Of a DNA stretch of 64,000 nt, positions 18,993-27,678 are shown in pieces. The position numbers were made by a program, and so were the translations under genes. Location of the stretch: contig NZ_JACCCJ010000001.1 in NCBI RefSeq assembly GCF_013410105.1, positions 682,001 to 746,000 of the forward strand. Direction: 5' to 3'. The stretch comes from Sphingopyxis sp. JAI108 (GTDB taxonomy: Bacteria > Pseudomonadota > Alphaproteobacteria > Sphingomonadales > Sphingomonadaceae). Positions within the stretch are counted from its first letter, which is position 1. Each line of letters starts with the position of its first letter. Under the pieces are notes generated by a model that did no database searches, had not been told where the DNA came from, and saw only the letters and a list, made by a program, of their open reading frames with translations.

Positions 18993-19616
18993 ATGTCCGA
19001 CAGCGGTATCGAACAGATCATGCGTTTGGCGCCCGTCATCCCGGTGATCGTCATCGACCGCGCCGAAGATGCGGTGCCGATGGCGGAGGCGCTTGTCGCC
19101 GGCGGGCTCAAGGTGCTCGAAGTGACGATGCGCACCCCCGCGGCGCTCGACGCGATCAGGGCGATGAAGGCTGTGTCCGGCGCGGTCGTCGGCGCGGGCA
19201 CGGTGCTCAACCCGCGGATGCTGAAGGACGCGCTCGATGCGGGCTCCGAATTCATCGTCTCGCCCGGCCTCACCGACAGCCTTGGCGAGGCCGCGGTGGC
19301 GAGCGGCATTCCTTTCCTGCCCGGCGTCGCCAATGCGTCGAATATCATGGCGGGGCTCGACCTTGGCCTCGACAGCTTCAAATTCTTCCCCGCGGCGACG
19401 AGCGGCGGCATCCCGGCGCTGAAGGCGCTCGCCGGCCCGTTCGGCGGGATCAACTTCTGCCCGACCGGCGGGATCAGCGCCGCGACCGCGCCCGAGTGGC
19501 TCGCGCTGGATCCCGTGCGCTGCGTGGGCGGCAGCTGGGTCGTACCGGCGGGGCCACTCGATCCCGCCCGGATAGAGGAACTCGCGCGCGAGGCCTCCGC
19601 GCTTTCGCGCCATTGA
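18993..19616 (+). CDS. eda: KDPG aldolase
   Basis: Cleaves 2-keto-3-deoxy-6-phosphogluconate to pyruvate and glyceraldehyde 3-phosphate. The 207 residues match the class I KDPG aldolase family. Schiff-base Lys131 is seen in DSFKFFPA, and the supporting Glu43 (VLEVTMRT) and Thr71 (GAGTVLN) are present. It completes the zwf-edd-eda set. Neither pgl nor glk is interleaved here, unlike some zwf-pgl-edd-glk operons, so lactonase and glucokinase must lie elsewhere. AAGAGAGATAGA before the ATG gives a plausible ribosome site. Confidence 0.95.
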   Translation: MSDSGIEQIMRLAPVIPVIVIDRAEDAVPMAEALVAGGLKVLEVTMRTPAALDAIRAMKAVSGAVVGAGTVLNPRMLKDALDAGSEFIVSPGLTDSLGEAAVASGIPFLPGVANASNIMAGLDLGLDSFKFFPAATSGGIPALKALAGPFGGINFCPTGGISAATAPEWLALDPVRCVGGSWVVPAGPLDPARIEELAREASALSRH

Positions 19617-19678
19617 TTAACCCCATCTTACCTGTCATCGTGCAGGGATAAGGCGGCAAACAAGCCGTTGGTGGGGAG

Positions 19679-21271
19679 ATGCGCGTGCCGAGGCCGCAGC
19701 CGCATTTGGAAGAAGTTCTGGCGTCCGAACCCGGATCGCATATCGCCGCGCTCTTCGATTTCGACGGGACGATCATCTCGGGCTACTCTGCGACCGCGAT
19801 GCTGCGCGAGAAATTCCAGCGCCGCGAAATGTCGGTCGAGGAAATCGCCGAGACCGCGCAGGTCATCGCGCAGCACAGCCTTGGCACGATCGGCTTTTCG
19901 GGGCTGATGTCGGGCGCCGCCAAATTCATGAAGGGCGTCGACGAGCAAAGCTTCATCGAGTTCGGCGAGGAGCTCTACAAAAAGCATATCGCGCGCAAAA
20001 TCTATCCCGAAACGCGCGCGATCATCGAGGCGCACCAGGCGAAGGGTCACCGCGTTGCGATCATCTCGTCGGCGACGATCTACCAGATCGAACCCACCGC
20101 GCGCGACCTGGGCATCACCGACATCAAATGCTCGGCCTATGAGATCGAGGATGGCGTCTTCACCGGCGACATCATCCGCCCGCTCTGCTTCGGCGAGGGT
20201 AAGGTGCTCGCTGCCGAGGAGCTCGCCGAGGAATATGGCCTCGATCTCGACCAGAGCTTTTTCTATTCGGACAGCGACGACGATATCGAATTGCTCGAAC
20301 GCGTCGGCAAACCGCGCCCGCTCAACCCGAACCTCAAGCTGAAGGCCATCGCCGACGAACGGAACTGGCCTGTCCAGCGCTTCGGCAGCCGCGGCACGCC
20401 GAGCTGGGTCGATTACACGCGCACCATCTATGCGACCGGATCGCTCGTCGGCGCCTTCGCTGCCGGCCTTCCGATCTGGGCGCTCACCCGCTCGCAGCGC
20501 GAGGCGGCGAATTTCTCGATCGGCCTGTTCGGCGATTTCGCGACCGCGATCACCGGCGTCGAGCTGGAGGTCGAGGACGAAAAGAATCTCTGGTCGTCGC
20601 GGCCGTGCATCTTCATTTTCAACCATCAGAGCAAGGCGGACGTGATGATCCTCGCCAAGCTCATCCGCCGCGACATGGGCGGGGTGGGCAAGAAGGAAAT
20701 CAAGGACATCCCCATCCTCGGCAAGCTGATGGAATGGGGCGGCACCGTCTTCGTCGACCGCGCCGACGGCAAGAGCGCGATCAAGGCGATGGAACCGCTC
20801 GTCGATGCGATCCGCGTTGAAGGCAAGTCGATCTGCATCTCGCCCGAGGGCACGCGCAGCCTCACGCCCAAACTCGAACCGTTCAAAAAGGGCGCGTTCC
20901 ACCTCGCGATGCAGGCCGGCGTCCCCATTGTGCCGATTGTCATTCATAACGCCACCGACGTCGCGCCGAAGAATGAGTTCGTGATGCGCCCCGCGACGGT
21001 GCGCGTCACCGTGCTGCCGCCGGTCGATACCTCGAAATGGAGCCCACGGACAATCAACACGCATGTTCGCGACGTCCGCAATATGTTCCTCCGCACGCTG
21101 GGCCAGCCCGAGGAGAGTGTCGCCGAATCCGTGGTGAAGGAGCCGGCGCCCGAGGCTGCTCCGCCTAAGGCCAAGGTCGAAAAGGCAAAGAAGACGGCCG
21201 AAAAGAAGCCTTCAGCCAAGAAGAAAGCTCCGGCAAAGAAAGCGGCCGCGCTAAAGCGGAGGACGGCCTAG
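19679..21271 (+). CDS. Bifunctional HAD-IB phosphatase / 1-acyl-glycerol-3-phosphate acyltransferase (PlsC-like)
   Basis: A 530-residue two-domain fusion. Residues about 20-235 are a HAD-IB phosphatase of the SerB-like subgroup, with nucleophile motif DFDGT (Asp27, Asp29), motif II ISSATIYQ and motif III-IV SDSDDDIELL. Residues about 290-470 are a PlsC acyltransferase with the HX4D box HQSKAD (His316-Asp321) and SPEGTRS near Glu390. A Lys/Ala/Pro-rich tail covers the last 45 residues. PlsC makes phosphatidate; the HAD half might dephosphorylate lysophosphatidate or phosphatidate, but this is inference. The same fusion is known in mycobacteria. GGGGAG at 19673-19678 touches the ATG at 19679, so GTG at 19685 is an alternative start. 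First gene of the lipid cluster. Confidence 0.88.
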   Translation: MRVPRPQPHLEEVLASEPGSHIAALFDFDGTIISGYSATAMLREKFQRREMSVEEIAETAQVIAQHSLGTIGFSGLMSGAAKFMKGVDEQSFIEFGEELYKKHIARKIYPETRAIIEAHQAKGHRVAIISSATIYQIEPTARDLGITDIKCSAYEIEDGVFTGDIIRPLCFGEGKVLAAEELAEEYGLDLDQSFFYSDSDDDIELLERVGKPRPLNPNLKLKAIADERNWPVQRFGSRGTPSWVDYTRTIYATGSLVGAFAAGLPIWALTRSQREAANFSIGLFGDFATAITGVELEVEDEKNLWSSRPCIFIFNHQSKADVMILAKLIRRDMGGVGKKEIKDIPILGKLMEWGGTVFVDRADGKSAIKAMEPLVDAIRVEGKSICISPEGTRSLTPKLEPFKKGAFHLAMQAGVPIVPIVIHNATDVAPKNEFVMRPATVRVTVLPPVDTSKWSPRTINTHVRDVRNMFLRTLGQPEESVAESVVKEPAPEAAPPKAKVEKAKKTAEKKPSAKKKAPAKKAAALKRRTA

Positions 21272-21282
21272 GCCATGTTTCA

Positions 21283-21370
21283 CCCCGTCATTGCGAGCGG
21301 AGCGAAGCAATCCACAGCGGTTTACGCCACTCTGGATTGCCGCGTCGCTTCGCTCCTCGCAATGACGGGG
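21283..21370. repeat. Intercistronic inverted repeat, TCGCTTCGCTCC type
   Basis: CCCGTCATTGCGAGCGGAGC and its near-inverse ending GCTCCTCGCAATGACGGG enclose TCCA/TGGA inner arms. The element fills the gap between the HAD-PlsC and PlsB genes. It may stabilise or partly terminate the transcript inside the lipid cluster. Confidence 0.75.
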
Positions 21371-21383
21371 AGAGCATAAGGCG

Positions 21384-23723
21384 GTGGCCGACGGAACGCC
21401 CCGCACCCCGATCGTGACGGAGGACGCGGCCGACCGGCTCTATATCATCGATGCGCGGGGCGGGGTGGAGCGAAGGCTGCTGCTCGACTGGATCCATGCA
21501 ACTTCAGGCGACAATGAGCCGCAATGGGCCAGCCTTGCGATCGAAGACGACGATCATGCGCTGCCGCTCGACATGCTGCGCGCGCGGCTCGACGGATCGC
21601 CGTCGCGGCAGGTCGTGCCGCTGCGCGTCGCGTGGCGCATTCCGGGATTCGACCGCGACCGCGCGCTCAAATTCCGCCACATCCTGTTCGGAGACCCGCG
21701 TCATCCCGGCCCGCTCCGCTCGCGGCTGATCCTGCTCCGCGACCGCCGCCGCGCGCAGATACTGGTCGGCGAGGCGGCAACGCTCGAGGCGCTGCGCGAC
21801 CGTTTCTGTAAGCAGACTGGCGGCGGCGACGGCGAGGGGGCCGACAGCCCCGAATTCGCAGGCTTTGTCGCGCGGCAGGCGGGGCTCGCGCTCGACGTCG
21901 CCGAACGCGGCATCCGGGGAACAAGATATAAGGTGCCGCGCTTCGTCGCCGATGGCCTGCGCACCAGTCCCAAATTCCGCGCTGCGTTGGTCGAACTGGC
22001 CGAGACGACGGGCCGCCCCGTTGCCGAGCTCTTTCGCGAGGCGCGGCCGCTCATGAAAGAGGTCATCGCGCGGCCGTCGGCGCTCTTCCTCGATCTGCGC
22101 GCGCGGCTCGACCGCATGATGTTCGGCGGCTACGCGCCCGAGATGGAGGTCGATGCCGCCGAACTCGCAAGGCTCCGCTCGATCCTGCGCGAGCATCCGA
22201 CCGCGATCCTCTTCACCCACAAAACCTATATCGACGGCGCGACCCCCAGTCGCCTGACCTATGAAAACGACATGCCGATGCTGCACAGCTTCGGCGGCGC
22301 CAATCTCGATTTCGCGGTGATGGGCGAATTCTTCCGCCGCTCGGGGATGATCTTCATCCGGCGGAGTTTTCAGGACCAGCCCGTCTACAAGCTCGTGCTG
22401 CGCCATTATATCGCCTGGCTGCTCGCCAAGCGTTTCCCGCTGAGCTGGGCGTTCGAGGGGACACGCTCGCGCCTCGGCAAGCTGATGCCGCCCAAATATG
22501 GCCTGATGAAATATGTCCTCGACGCCGCGCACGCGACGGGGACGCGCGATGTCCATTTCGTGCCTTTCGTCACCAGCTTCGACCTGATCCGCGACGTCGA
22601 GGAATATACCGCCGAACAGACGGGGCGCAGCAAGAAGCCCGAATCGCTGTCGTGGTTCATCGGATATATGAAGAGCCTGAAGGCGCCGTCGGGCCGCATC
22701 CGGCTCGACATCGGCGAACCCGTCGTGATCGAGGCGGCGCCGGCCCCCGACGACAGGCGCGCGCTCGAACAGATCGCCTTCGCGGTCGCGGTCGAGGCGA
22801 ACCGCGTCACGCCGCTCACGGTGACGTCGGTGATGTGCCTGATCCTGCTCGGCATGGCGCCGCGCGGCGCGACGTCGGCCGAATTGCTCGGCGCGATCGG
22901 CGCGGTGACCGACTGGGCGCGGGCGCGCGGCATCCGGCTCAGCAACGAACTGGAAAGCGGCGACGACAAGGCTCTTTCGGCGACGGTCGACACGCTCGTC
23001 GAGAGCGGCCTGCTGACCCGCTACGAGGCGGGCAGCGAGAATGTCTATTCGATCGACCCCGCCAAGCATCCGATGGCGAGCTATTACCGCAACATCATCG
23101 CGCATCATTTCCTCGACCGCGCGATGATCGAACTCGCGCTGTTCGAACTGCGCGATGCCGACAGCGGCGACGCGACCGCCGCTTTCTGGACGAAGATCGA
23201 TCGCCTGCGCGACCTGTTCAAATTCGAATTCTTCTACCCGCCGCGGGGCGAGCATCTTGCGGCGATCGAGGCCGAGCTCGAACGCATCGATCCGGTGTGG
23301 GACCGCCGCCTCGCCAGCGGCGATCGCGGCATCGCGCAGCTCCTTCGCCGTTGCCAGCCCGTCGTCGGTCACGCGATCCTGCTGCCCTTTGCCGAGGCCT
23401 ATTCGGTCGTCGCCGAACAGCTTGCGCGTGCGCGGCCCGGCGATGTCGTCGATGAGAAGGCGCTGCTCGATGCGGCTCTCACCGAAGGCAGGCAGGCCTA
23501 TTTGCTGCGCCGGATCAGCAGCGAGGCGGCGATCGGCAAATTGCTGTTTGCCAACGGCCTGTCGCTGATGCGCCACATGGGGCTCGCCGAGGAGGCGACC
23601 CCCGTCAATCTCGTCGCGCGCCGCGCACTGCTGATGGAACTGCGCGGCCTGGCCAACGTCATGGAAACGATGCGGCTGTCGACGGTGGCGCTCGCGGACC
23701 GCTTGCCGGGGGTGGGGGAATGA
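21384..23723 (+). CDS. plsB: Glycerol-3-phosphate 1-O-acyltransferase, PlsB-like
   Basis: Acylates sn-glycerol 3-phosphate at position 1 to give lysophosphatidate. The 779-residue length is in the PlsB range (E. coli 807). Acyltransferase blocks are: THKTYIDGA with His279-x4-Asp284 (HX4D), MIFIRRSFQDQPVYK (block II), and AFEGTRSRLGKLMPPKYG (block III). The C-terminal 300 residues match the large helical PlsB extension. The start is GTG at 21384. Most alphaproteobacteria use PlsX/PlsY for this step, so a PlsB next to a WES/DGAT points to a storage-lipid role. No strong hydrophobic helix is evident; peripheral membrane association is expected. Confidence 0.88.
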   Translation: MADGTPRTPIVTEDAADRLYIIDARGGVERRLLLDWIHATSGDNEPQWASLAIEDDDHALPLDMLRARLDGSPSRQVVPLRVAWRIPGFDRDRALKFRHILFGDPRHPGPLRSRLILLRDRRRAQILVGEAATLEALRDRFCKQTGGGDGEGADSPEFAGFVARQAGLALDVAERGIRGTRYKVPRFVADGLRTSPKFRAALVELAETTGRPVAELFREARPLMKEVIARPSALFLDLRARLDRMMFGGYAPEMEVDAAELARLRSILREHPTAILFTHKTYIDGATPSRLTYENDMPMLHSFGGANLDFAVMGEFFRRSGMIFIRRSFQDQPVYKLVLRHYIAWLLAKRFPLSWAFEGTRSRLGKLMPPKYGLMKYVLDAAHATGTRDVHFVPFVTSFDLIRDVEEYTAEQTGRSKKPESLSWFIGYMKSLKAPSGRIRLDIGEPVVIEAAPAPDDRRALEQIAFAVAVEANRVTPLTVTSVMCLILLGMAPRGATSAELLGAIGAVTDWARARGIRLSNELESGDDKALSATVDTLVESGLLTRYEAGSENVYSIDPAKHPMASYYRNIIAHHFLDRAMIELALFELRDADSGDATAAFWTKIDRLRDLFKFEFFYPPRGEHLAAIEAELERIDPVWDRRLASGDRGIAQLLRRCQPVVGHAILLPFAEAYSVVAEQLARARPGDVVDEKALLDAALTEGRQAYLLRRISSEAAIGKLLFANGLSLMRHMGLAEEATPVNLVARRALLMELRGLANVMETMRLSTVALADRLPGVGE

Positions 23724-23785
23724 CGGCGCCCCCACACGCTTCGCTCCCAATGACGATATGAATGGAGCAGGGAAAGGAACCAAAC

Positions 23786-25342
23786 ATGCTCAAACAGCTC
23801 AGCGCGCAGGACGCCCAGTTCCTTTACACCCAGACCGCGAACAATCTGACGCACATCATGGGGGTTTATATCTACGACCCCTCGACCGCACCGGGCGGCT
23901 TCGTGCGCTTCAAGGACATCATCGCCCACGTCGAAAGCCGCGTCGACACCTCGCCGCTGTTCAAGCGCCGCCTCCACCGCCTGCCGTTCGACATGGACCA
24001 TCCCTATTGGGTCGAGGACGAGCATTTCGACATCGAGGCGCATATGAGCCACGCGCGGTTGCCCGAGCCCGGCGACTGGCGGCAATTCTGCATCGCCGTC
24101 GCGCGCTGGTTTTCGAAGCCGATGGATATGAATCGGCCGCTGTGGGACATTTATATCATCGAGGGGCTCGATCGGATTCCGGGTATCCCGAAGGGCAGCT
24201 TCGCGATGCTCCACCGCGTCCATCATGCCGCGGTGGACGGCGCGTCGGGCGCGCACGCCTTCATCGCGATGAGCGACATCGACGCGCACGGTACACCCGC
24301 GATTGCCGAACCGCCGCCGGTCGAGGAATTGGGCAAGGCGCCATCGAGCGCCGAAACCCTCTCGCGCGCCTGGTCGGCGTCGCTCCAGTCGCCGGTCAAG
24401 TTCATGAACGCGCTGATGAAGATGTCGCCGGCGATCGTCGCCTCGGCGCGCAAGTCGATCGCCGAGGGCGGCATGACCGCCGGCGTTCCCGAAACGCGCT
24501 TCAATGTGCCGGTCGGCCCGCACAAGATGTTCGAAGCGACCACGGTGGCGCTCGCCGATGTCGCGGAGATCCGCAAGAAGGTGCCCGGCGCGACGGTCAA
24601 TGATGTGGTGCTCACCACCGTCGGCGGCGCGCTTCGCAAATATCTCGCGAAACACAAGGAGCTGCCCAAGGAAAGTCTCGTTGCGGTCGCGCCGGTCAAT
24701 CTGCGCGGCAAGGGCGGCAAGGCCAGTACGCCCGGCAATCAGGTGTCGGCGATGAGCGTGCCGATCCGCACCGACATCGCCGATCCGCTCGAACGGCTCG
24801 CCGCGGTGCGCGACTATACGGTCGAGGCGAAGGAAGCGAAGGCGGGGGTCAGCGCGCGGATCATGACCGACCTGTCGCAGCATATTCCGGGCGCGACGAT
24901 GGCGGCGGTCGCACGGCTTGTCACCAGCGAGCGCTTCGCGGTGCGCGGCACCAACCTTTTCATCTCGAACGTCCCCGGCGCGCAGGTGCCGCTTTATCTC
25001 GCGGGTGCGCAGCTTGTGCAGCAGCATGGCATGGCGCCGCTCGCGAACAATATGGGGCTGTTCGTAGCGACCCCCAGCTACAATGGCCGGATCGCTTTCT
25101 CGCTCATCTCCGAACGCGCGGTGATGCCCGACATCGCCTTTTTCCGCGAATGTATCGACGAAAGTTTCGCCGACCTGATGGCGGCGGCGCCTAAGCCCGA
25201 GAAGCCCAAAGCCGCTACGGCAACGCCGCAACCAGCCGCGAAGCCCAAGCCGAAACCGAAAGCGGCGACGAAACCTGCGACGAAGAGCAGGGTGAAACCG
25301 GTTGCTAAACCGAACGGAACCCGCAAGAATCCGAAAAAATAG
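23786..25342 (+). CDS. Wax ester synthase / diacylglycerol acyltransferase (WS/DGAT)
   Basis: Family member that esterifies acyl-CoA to diacylglycerol or fatty alcohols, giving triacylglycerol or wax ester storage lipid. The catalytic HHxxxDG is HHAAVDG at residues 146-152. The N-terminal LSAQDAQFLY and the conserved motifs NDVVLTTVGGALR and FISNVPGA are also seen. Residues about 465-518 form a Lys/Pro/Ala-rich tail like that of the HAD-PlsC protein, perhaps an anionic-lipid or lipid-body anchor. The start at 23786 follows GGAAAGGA by 7 bases; an ATG at 23762 lacks a ribosome site. It sits between plsB and a patatin gene. Confidence 0.92.
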   Translation: MLKQLSAQDAQFLYTQTANNLTHIMGVYIYDPSTAPGGFVRFKDIIAHVESRVDTSPLFKRRLHRLPFDMDHPYWVEDEHFDIEAHMSHARLPEPGDWRQFCIAVARWFSKPMDMNRPLWDIYIIEGLDRIPGIPKGSFAMLHRVHHAAVDGASGAHAFIAMSDIDAHGTPAIAEPPPVEELGKAPSSAETLSRAWSASLQSPVKFMNALMKMSPAIVASARKSIAEGGMTAGVPETRFNVPVGPHKMFEATTVALADVAEIRKKVPGATVNDVVLTTVGGALRKYLAKHKELPKESLVAVAPVNLRGKGGKASTPGNQVSAMSVPIRTDIADPLERLAAVRDYTVEAKEAKAGVSARIMTDLSQHIPGATMAAVARLVTSERFAVRGTNLFISNVPGAQVPLYLAGAQLVQQHGMAPLANNMGLFVATPSYNGRIAFSLISERAVMPDIAFFRECIDESFADLMAAAPKPEKPKAATATPQPAAKPKPKPKAATKPATKSRVKPVAKPNGTRKNPKK

Positions 25343-25345
25343 ACC

Positions 25346-26815
25346 ATGCTCTCGCAGGATTACCGAATGCTTTTCACCCCGACGCTCAGCGCCGACCGCG
25401 ATCTTGTGACCGCGCCCGATTATGCCGCCTGGTCCAAAGCGGCCCGCGACCATGACAGGAAATCGGGGCTGCAAGCGTGGCGCGACGCCGACGAGAGCAA
25501 GCATTTCGATTACAAGGCGATCCGCGCCCGCCTCGAAAAGCTCCGCAAGCTGTCGGCGGCGGGGGACGTCAAGGGGCTGCTCTTCGTCCTCAACGAAGGC
25601 ATCCACGGCAATATCGACGGCATGGGGCACGAGCGCCTCTATCAAAAGGCGCGCTTCGGCACGAAGAAACTGGTCGAGGATTATGTCGCCGAGGTCGTCG
25701 ACTCATTGGGCAAGATCGCCGCCGCGCGCAGCATCGGCCGCGAGGAAAAGCGCGACTTCTTCCGCCGCGCGCAGCATTGCTACGGCCGTTCGGCGCTGCT
25801 GCTCTCGGGTTCGGGCAGTTTCCTCTTCTTCCATATCGGCGTCGTGAAGGCGCTCTGGGAAGAGGGCGTGCTGCCCGCCATCATGTCGGGCGCGAGCGGC
25901 GGGTCGATCGTCGCCGCGGTCGTCTGCACGCGCAAGAACGCCGATATCGGCACCTTCCTCGAAAGCCGTCGCCTCGCCAACCCTGGCCGCAATCCGGATC
26001 AAAAGCGGCTCGCGCCCGACGAGGTGCGCGACCGCCTCGCCGACCTGATCCCCGATCTCACCTTTCAGGAAGCCTATGAGATCAGCGGCCGCCACCTCAA
26101 CGTCTCGGTCGCGCCCGCCGAGAAGCATCAGAACGGTCGCCTGCTCAACGCGATTACCGCGCCCAATGTGCTGATCCGCGAGGCCGTGCTCGCGTCGTGC
26201 GCGGTGCCCGGCGTCTTCCCGCCCGTGATGCTGATGGCGCGCGACGACAATGGCGCGCGCATCCCCTATCAGCCCGACCGGCGCTGGGTCGACGGGTCGG
26301 TGACGCACGACATCCCGACCAAGCGCCTCGAACGCCTTTACGGCGTCAACCATCATATCGTCAGCCAGGCGAACCCGATCGCGCTGCCCTTCGCGACCGA
26401 CACGCGCAAACAGATGGCGCCGATCGAGGCCATTCAACATGCGTCGATGACGACCTTCAAGGCGTGGCTCAACGCCAATATGGTGATCTTCCAGAAGCCG
26501 CTCGAGCTGATCCCGCCGCTCAACAGCATCGCCAATATGGCGCGTTCGGTGATCAACCAGGAATATACCGGCGACATCAACATCATCCGTCCGCCCAAAT
26601 TCTGGTCGCCCGCGAAGATTCTCTCGGATCTCGGGCAGGACGACATCGACGAGCTGATCGACACCGGCATGCGCACCGCCTGGCCCAAGGTCGAGATGGT
26701 CCGCACCCAGACCGCGATCAGCCGCGCGCTCGAAGCGATCCTCGCCAGGATCGACAAGGCGGGCGACGACGGTCCCGGACACCGCAGCGCCGCGCTCAAA
26801 AAGGCGGTGCGGTGA
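25346..26815 (+). CDS. DUF3336-patatin phospholipase/TAG lipase
   Basis: A 489-residue patatin-like lipase with an N-terminal DUF3336 domain (about residues 20-145), the arrangement of yeast Tgl3/Tgl4 triacylglycerol lipases. The catalytic dyad is Ser184 in GASGG and Asp316 in DGS; the oxyanion loop is SGSGSF at 154-159. It likely hydrolyses triacylglycerol or phospholipid next to the WS/DGAT that makes it. It starts 3 bases after the WS/DGAT stop; an internal ATG at 25367 (MLFTPTL) has an AGGA site 7 bases upstream and may be the real start. Its stop overlaps the next gene (GTGA). Confidence 0.88.
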   Translation: MLSQDYRMLFTPTLSADRDLVTAPDYAAWSKAARDHDRKSGLQAWRDADESKHFDYKAIRARLEKLRKLSAAGDVKGLLFVLNEGIHGNIDGMGHERLYQKARFGTKKLVEDYVAEVVDSLGKIAAARSIGREEKRDFFRRAQHCYGRSALLLSGSGSFLFFHIGVVKALWEEGVLPAIMSGASGGSIVAAVVCTRKNADIGTFLESRRLANPGRNPDQKRLAPDEVRDRLADLIPDLTFQEAYEISGRHLNVSVAPAEKHQNGRLLNAITAPNVLIREAVLASCAVPGVFPPVMLMARDDNGARIPYQPDRRWVDGSVTHDIPTKRLERLYGVNHHIVSQANPIALPFATDTRKQMAPIEAIQHASMTTFKAWLNANMVIFQKPLELIPPLNSIANMARSVINQEYTGDINIIRPPKFWSPAKILSDLGQDDIDELIDTGMRTAWPKVEMVRTQTAISRALEAILARIDKAGDDGPGHRSAALKKAVR

Positions 26816-27678
26816 GCGCCGACAACGAACCGCTGACGCTGCCGCCGTGGCAGGGCGGCGACGGATCGAACCTCAATGTCACGCGCTGGCTGCCGCAGGG
26901 CGACCCGAAGGCGGTGGTGCTGCTCGCACACGGCTATGCCGAACATGCCGGGCGCTATGGCTATGTCGCGGCGCGGCTGACCGCTGCGGGCTATGCCGTT
27001 TACGCAATCGACCATTGGGGGCATGGCAAGTCGAGCGGAACGATGGGGTTCGTCCCCGCCTTTTCATTCTATATCGACGGAATGGCGGCGCTGATCGCGC
27101 GGGTGCGCGAGGCGTGGCCGGGCAAGCCGCGGCTGCTGCTCGGACACAGCATGGGCGGACTGATCGCGGCCTTGCTGCTGCTCGCGCATCAGCGCGACTT
27201 CGCCGCCGCGGCGCTGTCGGGGCCGGCGATCCTGACCGCGAAACCGCCATCAAGACTGACCGTCTGGATCAGCCGTTTCCTCTCGCGATATTTCCCGCGT
27301 GCCGGGGTCATGGCGCTCGATCCCACCGGGGTCAGCCGCGACCCGGCGGTGGTTGCCGCCTATCTCGCCGACCCCTTCGTCCATAGCGGCAAGATGAGCG
27401 CGCGGCTCGCGGCGGAGATGTTCGACGCGATGGCGACGGCGCGCGACCGGGCGCGGGAGATCGGCCTGCCGCTGCTGCTCCAGCACGGCGCCGAGGACCG
27501 GCTTACCGCGCCCGAAGGATCGCGCTTCCTGTTCGATCATGTCGCCTCGGCCGACAAGCGGCTCGAAATCTATCCCGGCCTGTTCCACGAAATCTACAAC
27601 GAGCCCGAACGCGATGCGGTGCTGGGCGACCTGATCGACTGGTTCGACGCGCATGTGAAGGAACAGGGTGCAGCATGA
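26812..27678 (+). CDS. Alpha/beta hydrolase, monoacylglycerol-lipase type
   Basis: A 288-residue serine hydrolase. VVLLAHGYAEHAGRYGYVA is the signature of the monoacylglycerol lipase/lysophospholipase (PldB) group, the nucleophile is in GHSMGG and the acid/His region is LLLQHGAEDRLTAPEGS ... GLFHEIYNEPE. The start is the GTG at 26812 that overlaps the patatin stop (GTGA); the longer frame upstream is patatin out of phase. It is coupled to patatin before it and to another hydrolase after it (ATGA). It likely takes mono- or diacylglycerol from the patatin reaction onward to glycerol and fatty acid. Confidence 0.87.
   Translation: MSADNEPLTLPPWQGGDGSNLNVTRWLPQGDPKAVVLLAHGYAEHAGRYGYVAARLTAAGYAVYAIDHWGHGKSSGTMGFVPAFSFYIDGMAALIARVREAWPGKPRLLLGHSMGGLIAALLLLAHQRDFAAAALSGPAILTAKPPSRLTVWISRFLSRYFPRAGVMALDPTGVSRDPAVVAAYLADPFVHSGKMSARLAAEMFDAMATARDRAREIGLPLLLQHGAEDRLTAPEGSRFLFDHVASADKRLEIYPGLFHEIYNEPERDAVLGDLIDWFDAHVKEQGAA

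Noticed and set aside
21504..23783. A 759-codon minus-strand frame across the PlsB gene
   Set aside because: Same kind of antisense shadow; no domain or ribosome site, and the opposite strand has acyltransferase motifs.
23498..25645. A 715-codon minus-strand frame over the WS/DGAT gene
   Set aside because: Shadow of codon bias; composition is Arg/His-rich and the opposite strand has clear WS/DGAT and PlsB motifs.
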